This document shows positions 1 to 5,810 of a stretch of 6,142 nucleotides of DNA, piece after piece; position 1 is the stretch's first letter, and each line of letters starts with the position of its first letter. Made by a program: the position numbers and the translations under genes. Below the pieces are notes generated by a model, which saw nothing but the letters and a program-made list of their open reading frames with translations, ran no database searches and was not told where the DNA came from. Origin of the DNA: JAISFI01 sp031552425 (GTDB taxonomy: Bacteria; Bacteroidota; Bacteroidia; Bacteroidales; Azobacteroidaceae); contig JAVBMM010000078.1 of NCBI GenBank assembly GCA_031552425.1, positions 1-6,142 of the forward strand, given 5' to 3'.

Positions 1-1
1 T

Positions 2-1480
2 AAACTGAAAACCGGAGATATATTGGTAGTTAAACCGGGAGAAAAGATAGCTGTAGATGGTTCAGTTACCGAAGGGAATTCTTATGTAGATGAAAGCATG
101 CTTAGCGGAGAGCCGATCTCTGTATTGAAAGAAAAAAACAGTAAGGTTTTTGCCGGAACAATCAATCAAAAAGGAAGTTTCCATTTTCGTGCAGAAAAAG
201 TAGGGAAAGATACTATGTTGGCTCATATTATCCTCATGATACAAGACGCGCAAGGAAGTAAGGCTCCTGTACAAAAACTAGTTGATAAAATAGCATCCAT
301 ATTCGTTCCAGTTATCATCAGTATTGCCATATTAGCTTTTGTAATATGGTTTTTATTTGACCCGGTTAATGGATTTACTCATGGATTGTTGGCAATGGTT
401 ACCGTTCTTATTATCGCCTGTCCATGTGCTTTGGGGCTAGCCACACCAACAGCTATTATGGTAGGCGTAGGAAAAGGTGCGGAAAATGGTATCCTGATAA
501 AAGATGCAGAAAGTCTGGAAATTGCTCAAAAGGTCAATACTATAGTTTTAGATAAAACTGGTACTATTACAGAAGGTAAACCACTCGTCACAAATATTCT
601 GTGGTTAAACGGGAATGATAGTAAAAAAGAAATACTTTACACATTAGAAAAATATTCAGAACATCCGCTTGCAGATGCTGTAGTGCAGTATTTCGAAGAC
701 GCATCTCTCCTTCCTTTGGATAATTTTGAAAGTATTACCGGGAAAGGAGTAAAAGGACTTATAAATGGTGAAAGCTGGCTTGCCGGAAATACTAAATTAA
801 TGACTGAAAACAATATTGAAATAGATAGTCAGCTAAAAATACAATCAACAGCTTGGACAAAAGAATCCAAAACTATCATCTGGTTTGCTGATAGCAAGCA
901 AACATTTGCCGTTTTGGCGATTACTGATAAGATTAAAGAAACTTCCATTTCAGCCATACATCAACTTAAGCAATCTGATATTGATGTTTATATGTTAACC
1001 GGTGATGATAAAGTAACTGCCAGTGAAATAGCAACCAGTGTAGGAATATCACATTACAAATCAGGAGTTTTACCTCAAGAGAAAGCTGAATTCGTAAAAC
1101 ACTTACAAGAAAAAGGAAAAATAGTTGCAATGGTTGGAGATGGAATTAATGACAGCGCAGCTCTCGCCCAGGCTGATTTAAGCATCGCTATGGGAAAAGG
1201 AAGCGATATTGCTATGGATGCTGCTAAAATGACAATAATTTCTTCCGATCTGACTAAAATACCGGAAGCCATCAGGTTATCTAAATTAACCGTCAGGACC
1301 ATTCGTCAAAACTTATTCTGGGCATTTATATATAACTTGATTGGTATTCCAATTGCAGCAGGGATTCTCTATCCTATTAACGGCTTTTTGTTAAATCCTA
1401 TGATAGCCGGATTGGCAATGGCATTGAGTAGTGTAAGTGTGGTTACTAATAGCTTACGTTTAAAAACAAAGAAAATTTAA
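2..1480 (+). CDS. copA: Copper-exporting P1B-type ATPase, C-terminal part (5' end outside window)
   Basis: Inner-membrane pump that uses ATP to export Cu(I). The reading frame is open from base 2 (residues KLKTGDIL...), so the TTG at 23 is an internal Leu codon, not a start. Counting residues from that TTG: actuator-loop SGEP at 28-31 in a DESMLSGEP context; a membrane pair at about 88-111 and 120-148 carrying the CPC metal motif at 133-135; phosphorylation motif DKTGT at 177-181; P1B-specific HP at 214-215 in the nucleotide-binding domain; TGDD at 326-329; GDGIND at 372-377; and two final helices with YN at 437-438 and MxxSS at 466-470. The CPC, YN and MxxSS set is the known signature of the Cu(I) subgroup (P1B-1), which separates it from Zn/Cd pumps. 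The missing part should hold N-terminal HMA domain(s) and the first four helices. It is followed after 11 bp by an HMA chaperone, probably co-transcribed. No frameshift or lost catalytic residue is visible. Confidence 0.96.
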   Translation, partial: KLKTGDILVVKPGEKIAVDGSVTEGNSYVDESMLSGEPISVLKEKNSKVFAGTINQKGSFHFRAEKVGKDTMLAHIILMIQDAQGSKAPVQKLVDKIASIFVPVIISIAILAFVIWFLFDPVNGFTHGLLAMVTVLIIACPCALGLATPTAIMVGVGKGAENGILIKDAESLEIAQKVNTIVLDKTGTITEGKPLVTNILWLNGNDSKKEILYTLEKYSEHPLADAVVQYFEDASLLPLDNFESITGKGVKGLINGESWLAGNTKLMTENNIEIDSQLKIQSTAWTKESKTIIWFADSKQTFAVLAITDKIKETSISAIHQLKQSDIDVYMLTGDDKVTASEIATSVGISHYKSGVLPQEKAEFVKHLQEKGKIVAMVGDGINDSAALAQADLSIAMGKGSDIAMDAAKMTIISSDLTKIPEAIRLSKLTVRTIRQNLFWAFIYNLIGIPIAAGILYPINGFLLNPMIAGLAMALSSVSVVTNSLRLKTKKI

Positions 1481-1491
1481 TTGATATAATT

Positions 1492-1701
1492 ATGAAAAAA
1501 GAATTTAAAATTGAAGGAATGTCATGTAACCATTGTCGAAAAAGCGTGGAAAATGCATTAAATTCAATTGTCGGAGTAAACGCAACAGTCACTCTTGAAC
1601 CTCCTGTTGCAATGGTTGAATTTTCAGGAGAAGAATTACCCATAGAGAAAATACAGGAGATTATTTCAGAAGAAGGTGATTATAAGATTTTACCAAAATA
1701 A
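1492..1701 (+). CDS. Heavy-metal-associated (HMA) domain copper chaperone, CopZ-like
   Basis: A 69-residue cytosolic protein made of a single HMA (ferredoxin-like) domain. The metal site GMSCNHC lies at residues 9-15 with ligands Cys12 and Cys15, matching the GMxCxxC family pattern. The following helix (KSVENALNSIVGV) and strands fit the usual length of about 68-70 residues. In the CopZ/Atx1 family such proteins bind Cu(I) and hand it to the N-terminal domains or platform of CopA. The position 11 bp after the pump gene fits that role and suggests one transcript. The ATG at 1492 is the only sensible start; no Shine-Dalgarno is seen, as is common in Bacteroidota. Metal identity (Cu rather than Hg or Zn) is inferred from the neighbouring P1B-1 pump. 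Confidence 0.93.
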   Translation: MKKEFKIEGMSCNHCRKSVENALNSIVGVNATVTLEPPVAMVEFSGEELPIEKIQEIISEEGDYKILPK

Positions 1702-1707
1702 AAATCT
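1685..1707. terminator. Weak hairpin between convergent genes (possible terminator)
   Basis: AGATTTT (1685-1691) pairs with AAAATCT (1701-1707) around a 9-nt loop. With one bulge at 1684 the stem can gain three more A-T pairs (1681-1683 with 1708-1710). It spans the stop codon of the HMA gene and lies just before the tail of the minus-strand ferredoxin gene. GC content is very low, and neither side has a clean U-run (the plus side continues TATCTATTCTATC), so a terminator role is only tentative. Confidence 0.25.
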
Positions 1708-1727
1708 ATATCTATTCTATCTCCAAA

Positions 1728-1943
1728 CTATCCATTAAATCGGTAACTTAATGCTCCCGAAGGACAGTGGCTGACTTGTTCTATTAATTGTTCTGTAGTT
1801 GCATTCTTAATCTGCACCCATGGTCTTTGTTGAGGTTTATACACATTAGGTAACATCTTAATACAAATACCTGAATGTGAGCATAAATGTGGTTGCCAAG
1901 TAATGGTTATCCTTCCATTTGAATATTCAATCTTCTTTTCCAT
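1728..1943 (-). CDS. Divergent 4Fe-4S mono-cluster ferredoxin (Fer4_19 / PF06902 type)
   Basis: A 71-residue protein. Cys21, His23 and Cys27 sit in a WQPHLCSHSGIC context, and Cys60 in HCPSGAL, with RPWVQI at 40-45 between them. This C-x-H-x3-C ... CPSGAL layout is characteristic of the small divergent 4Fe-4S domain family, which has three conserved Cys and a nearby His instead of the usual four-Cys CxxCxxCxxxCP set. The expected role is electron transfer or redox sensing; no specific partner is known to me. It is short but full length for a stand-alone member; relatives are sometimes fused to an acetyltransferase domain, absent here. The ATG at 1943 (read leftward) is the only plausible start. 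It ends 26 bp from the end of the HMA gene (convergent) and is divergent from the VOC gene, with a good Bacteroidota promoter at 2035-2065. Confidence 0.88.
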   Translation of the reverse strand: MEKKIEYSNGRITITWQPHLCSHSGICIKMLPNVYKPQQRPWVQIKNATTEQLIEQVSHCPSGALSYRFNG

Positions 1944-2001
1944 GATTTATATTAATAATACGTATTTTAAACAACAAATAAAGTATTTTGTTTTTTATTT
2001 C

Positions 2002-2034
2002 TCAAATAGATTCTAAGTTCATTCAAATAGACTC
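2002..2034. repeat. Direct repeat TCAAATAGA[T/C]TC, two copies 21 bp apart
   Basis: Copies lie at 2002-2013 and 2023-2034 and are identical at 11 of 12 positions. The start-to-start distance of 21 bp is two helical turns, so both copies face the same side of the DNA. They lie between the divergent ferredoxin and VOC genes. The second copy ends just before the minus-strand -7 element and overlaps the -33 region of the plus-strand promoter. This layout is typical of two-site operators such as those bound by AraC-family proteins, but no regulator gene is in the window, so the role is inferred. Confidence 0.45.
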
Positions 2035-2065
2035 CAAAGGTAATTTTATTCTGTACTTTTGCAAA
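2035..2065 (-). promoter_or_regulatory. Bacteroidota-type promoter for the ferredoxin gene
   Basis: On the minus strand there is TTTG (2065-2062), 19 bp of spacer, then TACCTTTG (2042-2035). Both elements and the spacing fit the Bacteroidota primary-sigma consensus TTTG-N19-21-TAnnTTTG. Transcription would begin near 2028, giving a leader of about 85 nt before the ATG at 1943. The leader is very AT-rich and contains a perfect 10-bp palindrome, AATACGTATT, at 1957-1966. Confidence 0.65.
2054..2061 (+). promoter_or_regulatory. Probable -7 element for the VOC/DUF1801 unit
   Basis: TACTTTTG matches TAnnTTTG exactly. No TTTG is present 19-21 bp upstream, so the -33 half is weak and activator help is plausible. 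Transcription would start near 2068, leaving a leader of about 134 nt before the ATG at 2202. This element lies inside the spacer of the opposing ferredoxin promoter, so the two promoters overlap physically. Confidence 0.45.
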
Positions 2066-2070
2066 TAACA

Positions 2071-2153
2071 AGTATATAATACTAGGAGGAATAAAGTCTT
2101 TATATTTTTGAAACTTTAAAACGAAATATATTGTAAAAACTTTACAGTAAAGT
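2071..2153 (+). repeat. Dyads in the VOC-gene leader
   Basis: Three overlapping or nearby symmetries are visible: AGTAT-N3-ATACT at 2071-2083, next to the predicted transcription start; GTAAA-AAC-TTTAC at 2133-2145; and the perfect dyad ACTTTAC-A-GTAAAGT at 2139-2153. The last two share TTTAC (2141-2145), so as RNA they would be alternative hairpins, and as DNA they could be an operator. AGGAGGA at 2084-2090 looks like a Shine-Dalgarno but has no ATG, GTG or TTG at a usable distance. The rest of the 1944-2201 gap is AT-rich and holds no credible gene. Confidence 0.35.
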
Positions 2154-2201
2154 ATAATGTTATTATGATTGATTCTTAATAAAAAATTAAAATTAAAAAT
2201 T

Positions 2202-2630
2202 ATGTTAGCTGCTGTAAATCCTTATTTATCATTTAATGGCAATTGTGAAGTTGCATTCAATTTTTATAAATCCATATTTGGTGGTGATTTTGATGAAGTT
2301 TATCACTATAAGGACATCCCTGGTCAAGAAATCCCTGAGTCAGAAAAAGAAAAAATTATGCATATCTCATTACAACTTACAGAATATGTATGGCTGATGG
2401 GAGCCGACACTTCTGAGGCCTTCGGACAAACAACCAAATTTGGCGATTGTATTACGCTTACCATCTGCACTACAAGCGAAGAAGAGACACGGCAAATTTA
2501 TCATGCTCTTTCTCAAGGTGGAAAAATTACTATGCCATTAGAAAAAACTTTTTGGGCAGATTTATATGCGACATTTACTGATAAATTTGGTATTTGCTGG
2601 GCATTGAATTTTATAAAAGACAAGAAATAA
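2202..2630 (+). CDS. VOC-superfamily protein, PhnB-like (3-dmu-9_3-mt domain)
   Basis: A 142-residue cytosolic protein. It opens with AVNPYLSFNGNCEVAFNFYKSIFGG (residues 4-28), followed by KIMHISLQL at 51-59 and ending with WADLYATFTDKFGICWALNF at 118-137. These are the hallmarks of the PhnB-like branch of the glyoxalase/bleomycin-resistance (VOC) fold, whose usual length is 135-150 residues and which normally dimerises. Members are mostly uncharacterised; the family name recalls a methyltransferase annotation, but no SAM-binding site is present. I chose the ATG at 2202 because the family start motif follows at once; an in-frame TTG at 2169 would add an unlikely 11-residue Lys/Leu-rich tail. 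Its stop is one base before the next gene, implying translational coupling. Substrate is unknown. Confidence 0.9.
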   Translation: MLAAVNPYLSFNGNCEVAFNFYKSIFGGDFDEVYHYKDIPGQEIPESEKEKIMHISLQLTEYVWLMGADTSEAFGQTTKFGDCITLTICTTSEEETRQIYHALSQGGKITMPLEKTFWADLYATFTDKFGICWALNFIKDKK

Positions 2631-2631
2631 A

Positions 2632-3009
2632 ATGAACATATCCAAGCCCCAGACAGTAGATGAATATATTGCCTTAGCTTCACCAAACGTAAAAGAACAT
2701 TTGGAACAATTACGGATTGCCGTATTGCAAGCAGCACCACAAGCTCTGGAAGGAATTAGTTATGAGATGCCCGTTTATAAATTGAATGGCGTATTGGTCT
2801 ATTTTGGTGGATTTACCAAACATGTTAGCTTATTTCCAGGACCGGAAGCAATTGTTGCATTTAAAGAAGAATTGACAGAATATAAAACTTCCAACGGAAC
2901 CATTCAATTTTCTTTAAATAAAAAAATACCAGCAATGTTGGTAAAGAAAATTGTAAAATTCCGCTTAAAAGAAAATTTGTCAAAAGTAAAATCAAAAAGT
3001 AAAAAATAA
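2632..3009 (+). CDS. DUF1801 (YdhG/YobT-like) protein
   Basis: A 125-residue protein starting one base after the VOC stop codon (TAA-A-ATG), so the two are very likely one translationally coupled unit. Family features in order: TVDEYIA at 8-14, ISYEMPVYKLNG at 42-53, VYFGGFTKHVSLFP at 56-69, GTIQF at 89-93 and IPAMLVKKIVKFRL at 99-112. This matches the DUF1801 domain, a small alpha/beta fold related to Bacillus YdhG, for which an iron-chaperone (frataxin-like) role has been proposed; that function is not shown by this sequence. DUF1801 and PhnB-like genes often occur together with stress-response sets, which is weak context only. The C-terminus (KVKSKSKK) is Lys-rich because the DNA there is an A-run; on the other strand this gives a T-rich tract behind the asnS terminator. 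Confidence 0.88.
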   Translation: MNISKPQTVDEYIALASPNVKEHLEQLRIAVLQAAPQALEGISYEMPVYKLNGVLVYFGGFTKHVSLFPGPEAIVAFKEELTEYKTSNGTIQFSLNKKIPAMLVKKIVKFRLKENLSKVKSKSKK

Positions 3010-3042
3010 GTATGAATGAGTTTATGGTCTTACGTACTTATT
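3005..3042. repeat. Inverted repeat at the end of the DUF1801 gene
   Basis: AATAAGTA (3005-3012, including the stop codon) pairs with TACTTATT (3035-3042). A wobble pair and a G-C pair inside extend it to about 10 bp around an 18-nt loop. Read as plus strand it is followed by AAAAAATATTTT, a poor U-tract. Read as minus strand it is followed by TTTTTTACTTTTTG, so it could be a backup terminator behind asnS. Weak evidence in either direction. Confidence 0.3.
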
Positions 3043-3054
3043 AAAAAATATTTT

Positions 3055-3091
3055 CAAAAAAATCCTCCTGTATTCTTCATATACAGGAGGA
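3055..3091 (-). terminator. Intrinsic terminator of the purB-rluB-asnS operon
   Basis: A perfect 11-bp stem, TCCTCCTGTAT (3063-3073) with ATACAGGAGGA (3081-3091), closes a 7-nt loop. On the minus strand the stem is followed at once by seven T residues and then GAAAATATTTTTT. It lies 23 bp past the asnS stop codon. The plus-strand side continues AAATTATC, without a U-run, so action is mainly in the asnS direction. Confidence 0.88.
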
Positions 3092-3113
3092 AATTATCAT
3101 ATTATCAAGAGTC

Positions 3114-4511
3114 TTAAAATTCAGCATTATTAGGAGTCCTTGGAAACGGAATCACATCTCGAATATTAGCCATTCCGGTTACAAACAAGATCAAACGTTC
3201 AAAACCGAGACCAAATCCGGCATGAGGAGCCGTTCCGAACTTGCGGGTGTCTAAATACCACCACAAAGTATCAAGAGACATGTTTTGTTCCTTTATACGA
3301 TCCATCAGTTTATCATAATTTTCTTCCCGTTGGGAACCTCCTATGATTTCACCGATTTTCGGGAAAAGAACATCCATGGCACGTACCGTTTTTCCATCTT
3401 CATTTTGTTTCATGTAAAACGATTTGATTTCTTTCGGATAATCCGTTAAGATAACCGGACATTTGAGATGTTTTTCCACTAAATAACGTTCATGTTCAGA
3501 TTGCAAATCAGCTCCCCAATAAACAGGGAATTCAAATTTTTGTCCTGACTTTTCAAGAATCTCAACTCCTTCTGTATAAGTTAAACGGACGAAATCGTTG
3601 GAAACAATAAAATTCAAACGGTCGAGCAACTCATTATCATACATTTTACAAAGAAATTCCAAATCATCTTTACAATTATCCAAAGCATAACGTATCAGAT
3701 ATTTGAGAAAATCTTCCGCTAAATTCATATTGTCTCCTATTTCATAGAAAGCTACCTCCGGTTCAATCATCCAAAACTCAGCTAAGTGCCGAGGCGTATT
3801 AGAATTTTCAGCACGAAAAGTTGGACCAAAAGTATAAATAGCACCTAAAGCCATGGCTCCGAGTTCCCCCTCTAATTGCCCGGAAACTGTTAAGTTTGTC
3901 GAACGTCCAAAAAAATCTTCACTATAATCTATTTTCCCATTTTCTGCTTTTGGCACATTATTCAAATCCAATGTAGTCACCTGAAACATCGATCCGGCAC
4001 CTTCGGCATCTGAAGCGGTAATAAGTGGTGTGTGCAGATAAAAGAAACCGTTATCGTTGAAATATTTATGAATGGCGTATGCCATATGATGACGAATCCG
4101 AAGCACCGCACCAAAAGTATTAGTCCTGGGACGAAGATGTGCTATTTCCCGTAAAAACTCTAAAGTGTGTCCTTTCTTCTGCAAAGGATACGAAGCCGGA
4201 TCTGCTGCACCAAATATTTCTACTTCAACAGCTTGAATTTCCGCTACTTGTCCTTGTCCCTGGGATTCAACCAAAAGACCGTTTACATTTATACAAGCAC
4301 CGGTAGTAATCGGTTTGAGAAATTCTTCTCCAAACTTTTCCACATCTACTACTACTTGTATATTATTAATGGTAGAACCATCATTTAAAGCGATAAAACT
4401 CACATGGTTATTACCTCGGCGGGTACGTACCCAGCCTTTTACATTTACTGTTATCCCGAATGTTTTGCTTTGCAGAAGATCTGCTATTTTGGTTCTTTTT
4501 ATTAATTCCAT
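3114..4511 (-). CDS. asnS: Asparagine--tRNA ligase
   Basis: Cytosolic class IIb aminoacyl-tRNA synthetase that charges tRNA-Asn with asparagine using ATP. At 465 residues it equals the usual bacterial length (about 466). An N-terminal OB-fold anticodon-binding domain covers about residues 15-105 (VNVKGWVRTRRGNNHVSF region), followed by the catalytic core. Class II motif 2 is FRAENSNTPRHLAEFW (232-247) and motif 3 is GLGFERL (434-440); the protein ends in PFPRTPNNAEF, typical for AsnRS. Motif and tail favour AsnRS over AspRS. The start at 4511 gives MELIKRTKIADLL, just where the family begins. It begins 6 bp after the stop of the pseudouridine synthase gene upstream, so it is in the same operon, and a strong terminator follows. 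No anomalies seen. Confidence 0.98.
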   Translation of the reverse strand: MELIKRTKIADLLQSKTFGITVNVKGWVRTRRGNNHVSFIALNDGSTINNIQVVVDVEKFGEEFLKPITTGACINVNGLLVESQGQGQVAEIQAVEVEIFGAADPASYPLQKKGHTLEFLREIAHLRPRTNTFGAVLRIRHHMAYAIHKYFNDNGFFYLHTPLITASDAEGAGSMFQVTTLDLNNVPKAENGKIDYSEDFFGRSTNLTVSGQLEGELGAMALGAIYTFGPTFRAENSNTPRHLAEFWMIEPEVAFYEIGDNMNLAEDFLKYLIRYALDNCKDDLEFLCKMYDNELLDRLNFIVSNDFVRLTYTEGVEILEKSGQKFEFPVYWGADLQSEHERYLVEKHLKCPVILTDYPKEIKSFYMKQNEDGKTVRAMDVLFPKIGEIIGGSQREENYDKLMDRIKEQNMSLDTLWWYLDTRKFGTAPHAGFGLGFERLILFVTGMANIRDVIPFPRTPNNAEF

Positions 4512-4517
4512 ATTGAT

Positions 4518-5771
4518 TTATTCAAATGCTCCCATTCTAAGCATAACCACTTCTTTTTCAGATAAATGACGCCATTTCCCACGAGGTAAATGTTTTTTTG
4601 TCAATCCTGCAAAATAAACTCTGTCTAACCTTTTTACATGATATCCTAGTGTTTCAAAGATACGACGTACAATACGGTTTCTTCCGGAGTGAATTTCAAT
4701 TCCTATTTGAGATTTATCTTCTTCACTCGCATAACTGATAGCATCTGCATGAATTTCTCCATCTTCCAAATCTATTCCTTCTGCTATTTTTTGCATATCT
4801 TCGATTGCAACAGGCTTATCTAACCACACATGATATATTTTCTTTTTCAAGAATTTAGGATGAGTCAATTTAGCTGCTAATTCACCATCATTTGTCAATA
4901 ACAATACCCCTGTTGTATTTCTATCCAAACGACCTACAGGAAATATTCTCTCTTTACAAGCATTTTTCACCAAATTCATCACAGTCATTCTCTCTTGGGG
5001 ATCATCTGTTGTAGTTACACAATTTTTCGGTTTATTGAGCAACACATAAACTTTATGTTCCAATTTTACCGGTTCATCATGGAACATCACATTATCTCCG
5101 CGAACAACTTTCGTTCCCAACTCAGAAACAACTACTCCATTAACTTTCACTGCTCCAGCTTGGATATAATCGTCAGCTTCCCGGCGGGAGCAAATTCCTG
5201 CATTAGCCAAATATTTATTCAAACGGATAGGATCGTTAGGGTTTAAATGATCTTCCCGATAACGAATTTGCTTTACTTGGCTGTATTTAGCATTTGGATT
5301 ATAATCCGATGTTCGTTGGCGGTTTTGTCCCTGACGGTTAAAATTTCCTTGTTGAGGACGATTCCGATAATCACCTTGCTGTTGAAAACGATTTCCATAA
5401 CTACCTTGATTGTTGTAGCTTCTTTCCCTATTTCCGTCTCTATTTCCATAGGTGTTTCCGCTTCCTGAAGAAAACCTGTTATTTCCGTATGAAGAATTTC
5501 CGGTTCCATATGATGGATTTCCGGCTTCTCCCACACGTGGTCTTTTTCTTCTTACTTGTCCGTCGTTGCTATCTGGACGCGCGCTGTATAGAGGAGCTCC
5601 ACTATTACTATTTCTTGGGGCTCTGTTTCCATAAGAATCATTCCTGTCATTTGAATAAGGACGGCGTTGTCTGTCTTCATAGTTTCCGTAACCTTCTCTG
5701 TTTTGATTATAAGGTTTTCTGTTTCTGTCACCGGCTCCTTCCCTTGGAGGCCATTCTCTTTCTGTGTTCAT
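4518..5771 (-). CDS. rluB: RsuA/RluB-family rRNA pseudouridine synthase with long disordered N-terminus
   Basis: Converts a uridine in ribosomal RNA to pseudouridine; by similarity to RluB the target would be in 23S rRNA, but the exact site is inferred. The 417 residues split into a low-complexity arm (about 1-165), an S4 RNA-binding domain (about 182-240: IRLNKYLANAGICSRREADDYI, then GAVKVNG) and the catalytic domain (about 241-405). The catalytic Asp is D283 in GRLDRNTTGVLLLTNDG; KKIYHVWL and SGRNRIVRRIF follow as expected. E. coli RluB is under 300 residues, so the extra length is nearly all the N-terminal arm. The ATG at 5771 starts right after purB (39 bp gap), and the frame is open throughout, so the arm appears to be translated, though no internal start can be excluded. 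RsuA or RluE/F are alternatives for family placement; RluB is preferred from the S4 plus catalytic layout and operon with asnS. Confidence 0.92.
   Translation of the reverse strand: MNTEREWPPREGAGDRNRKPYNQNREGYGNYEDRQRRPYSNDRNDSYGNRAPRNSNSGAPLYSARPDSNDGQVRRKRPRVGEAGNPSYGTGNSSYGNNRFSSGSGNTYGNRDGNRERSYNNQGSYGNRFQQQGDYRNRPQQGNFNRQGQNRQRTSDYNPNAKYSQVKQIRYREDHLNPNDPIRLNKYLANAGICSRREADDYIQAGAVKVNGVVVSELGTKVVRGDNVMFHDEPVKLEHKVYVLLNKPKNCVTTTDDPQERMTVMNLVKNACKERIFPVGRLDRNTTGVLLLTNDGELAAKLTHPKFLKKKIYHVWLDKPVAIEDMQKIAEGIDLEDGEIHADAISYASEEDKSQIGIEIHSGRNRIVRRIFETLGYHVKRLDRVYFAGLTKKHLPRGKWRHLSEKEVVMLRMGAFE
5277..5771 (-). other. Low-complexity Asn/Gly/Arg/Tyr-rich arm within rluB
   Basis: Residues 1-165 are dominated by N, G, R, Q, S and Y, with hardly any aliphatic residues. 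YGN occurs at 28-30, 47-49, 95-97, 108-110 and 125-127, often as S-Y-G-N-R. A basic patch, RRKRPR, is at 74-79, and a Gln-rich part (FQQQGDYRNRPQQGNFNRQGQ) lies at 129-149. In DNA this appears as an imperfect repeat of TATGGAAA-like units. Composition suggests an intrinsically disordered, positively charged RNA-binding tail. Confidence 0.85.
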
Positions 5772-5810
5772 TTCATTAAATAATTTAGTTGTTAATCAAC
5801 CTCACGGTCT

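Noticed and set aside
1957..1966. AATACGTATT palindrome in the ferredoxin leader as an operator
   Set aside because: Only 10 bp and A/T-dominated; not unusual enough to claim without conservation data.
2075..2080. TATAAT as a sigma70-type -10 box
   Set aside because: No matching -35 at 16-18 bp; Bacteroidota use the TAnnTTTG type, which is present just upstream.
2084..2112. Shine-Dalgarno-like AGGAGGA suggesting a small leader gene
   Set aside because: No ATG, GTG or TTG at usable spacing; reading from the nearby ATA gives six codons then a stop.
2157..2179. Mini-ORFs in the VOC leader (ATG at 2157, three codons; ATG at 2165, four codons)
   Set aside because: Such short frames are expected by chance in AT-rich DNA; nothing supports translation.
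2169..2201. Upstream TTG start for the VOC protein
   Set aside because: It adds an 11-residue Lys/Leu-rich tail outside the family, while the ATG at 2202 sits exactly at the conserved beginning.
5391..5700. Repeated TTTCCATA/TTTCCGTA units as a possible CRISPR or regulatory array
   Set aside because: Spacing is irregular and the units are simply the Tyr-Gly-Asn codons of the rluB-like arm read on the opposite strand.
4995..5779. Several open frames of 60-96 codons on the plus strand opposite the rluB-like gene
   Set aside because: They are mirror images of the biased codons of the low-complexity arm and S4 region (Phe/Cys/Leu-rich, no recognisable domain) and have no promoter.
5790..5802. 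GTTG-N5-CAAC hairpin between purB and rluB as a terminator
   Set aside because: Only four base pairs and no T-run in the minus direction; co-transcription is more likely.
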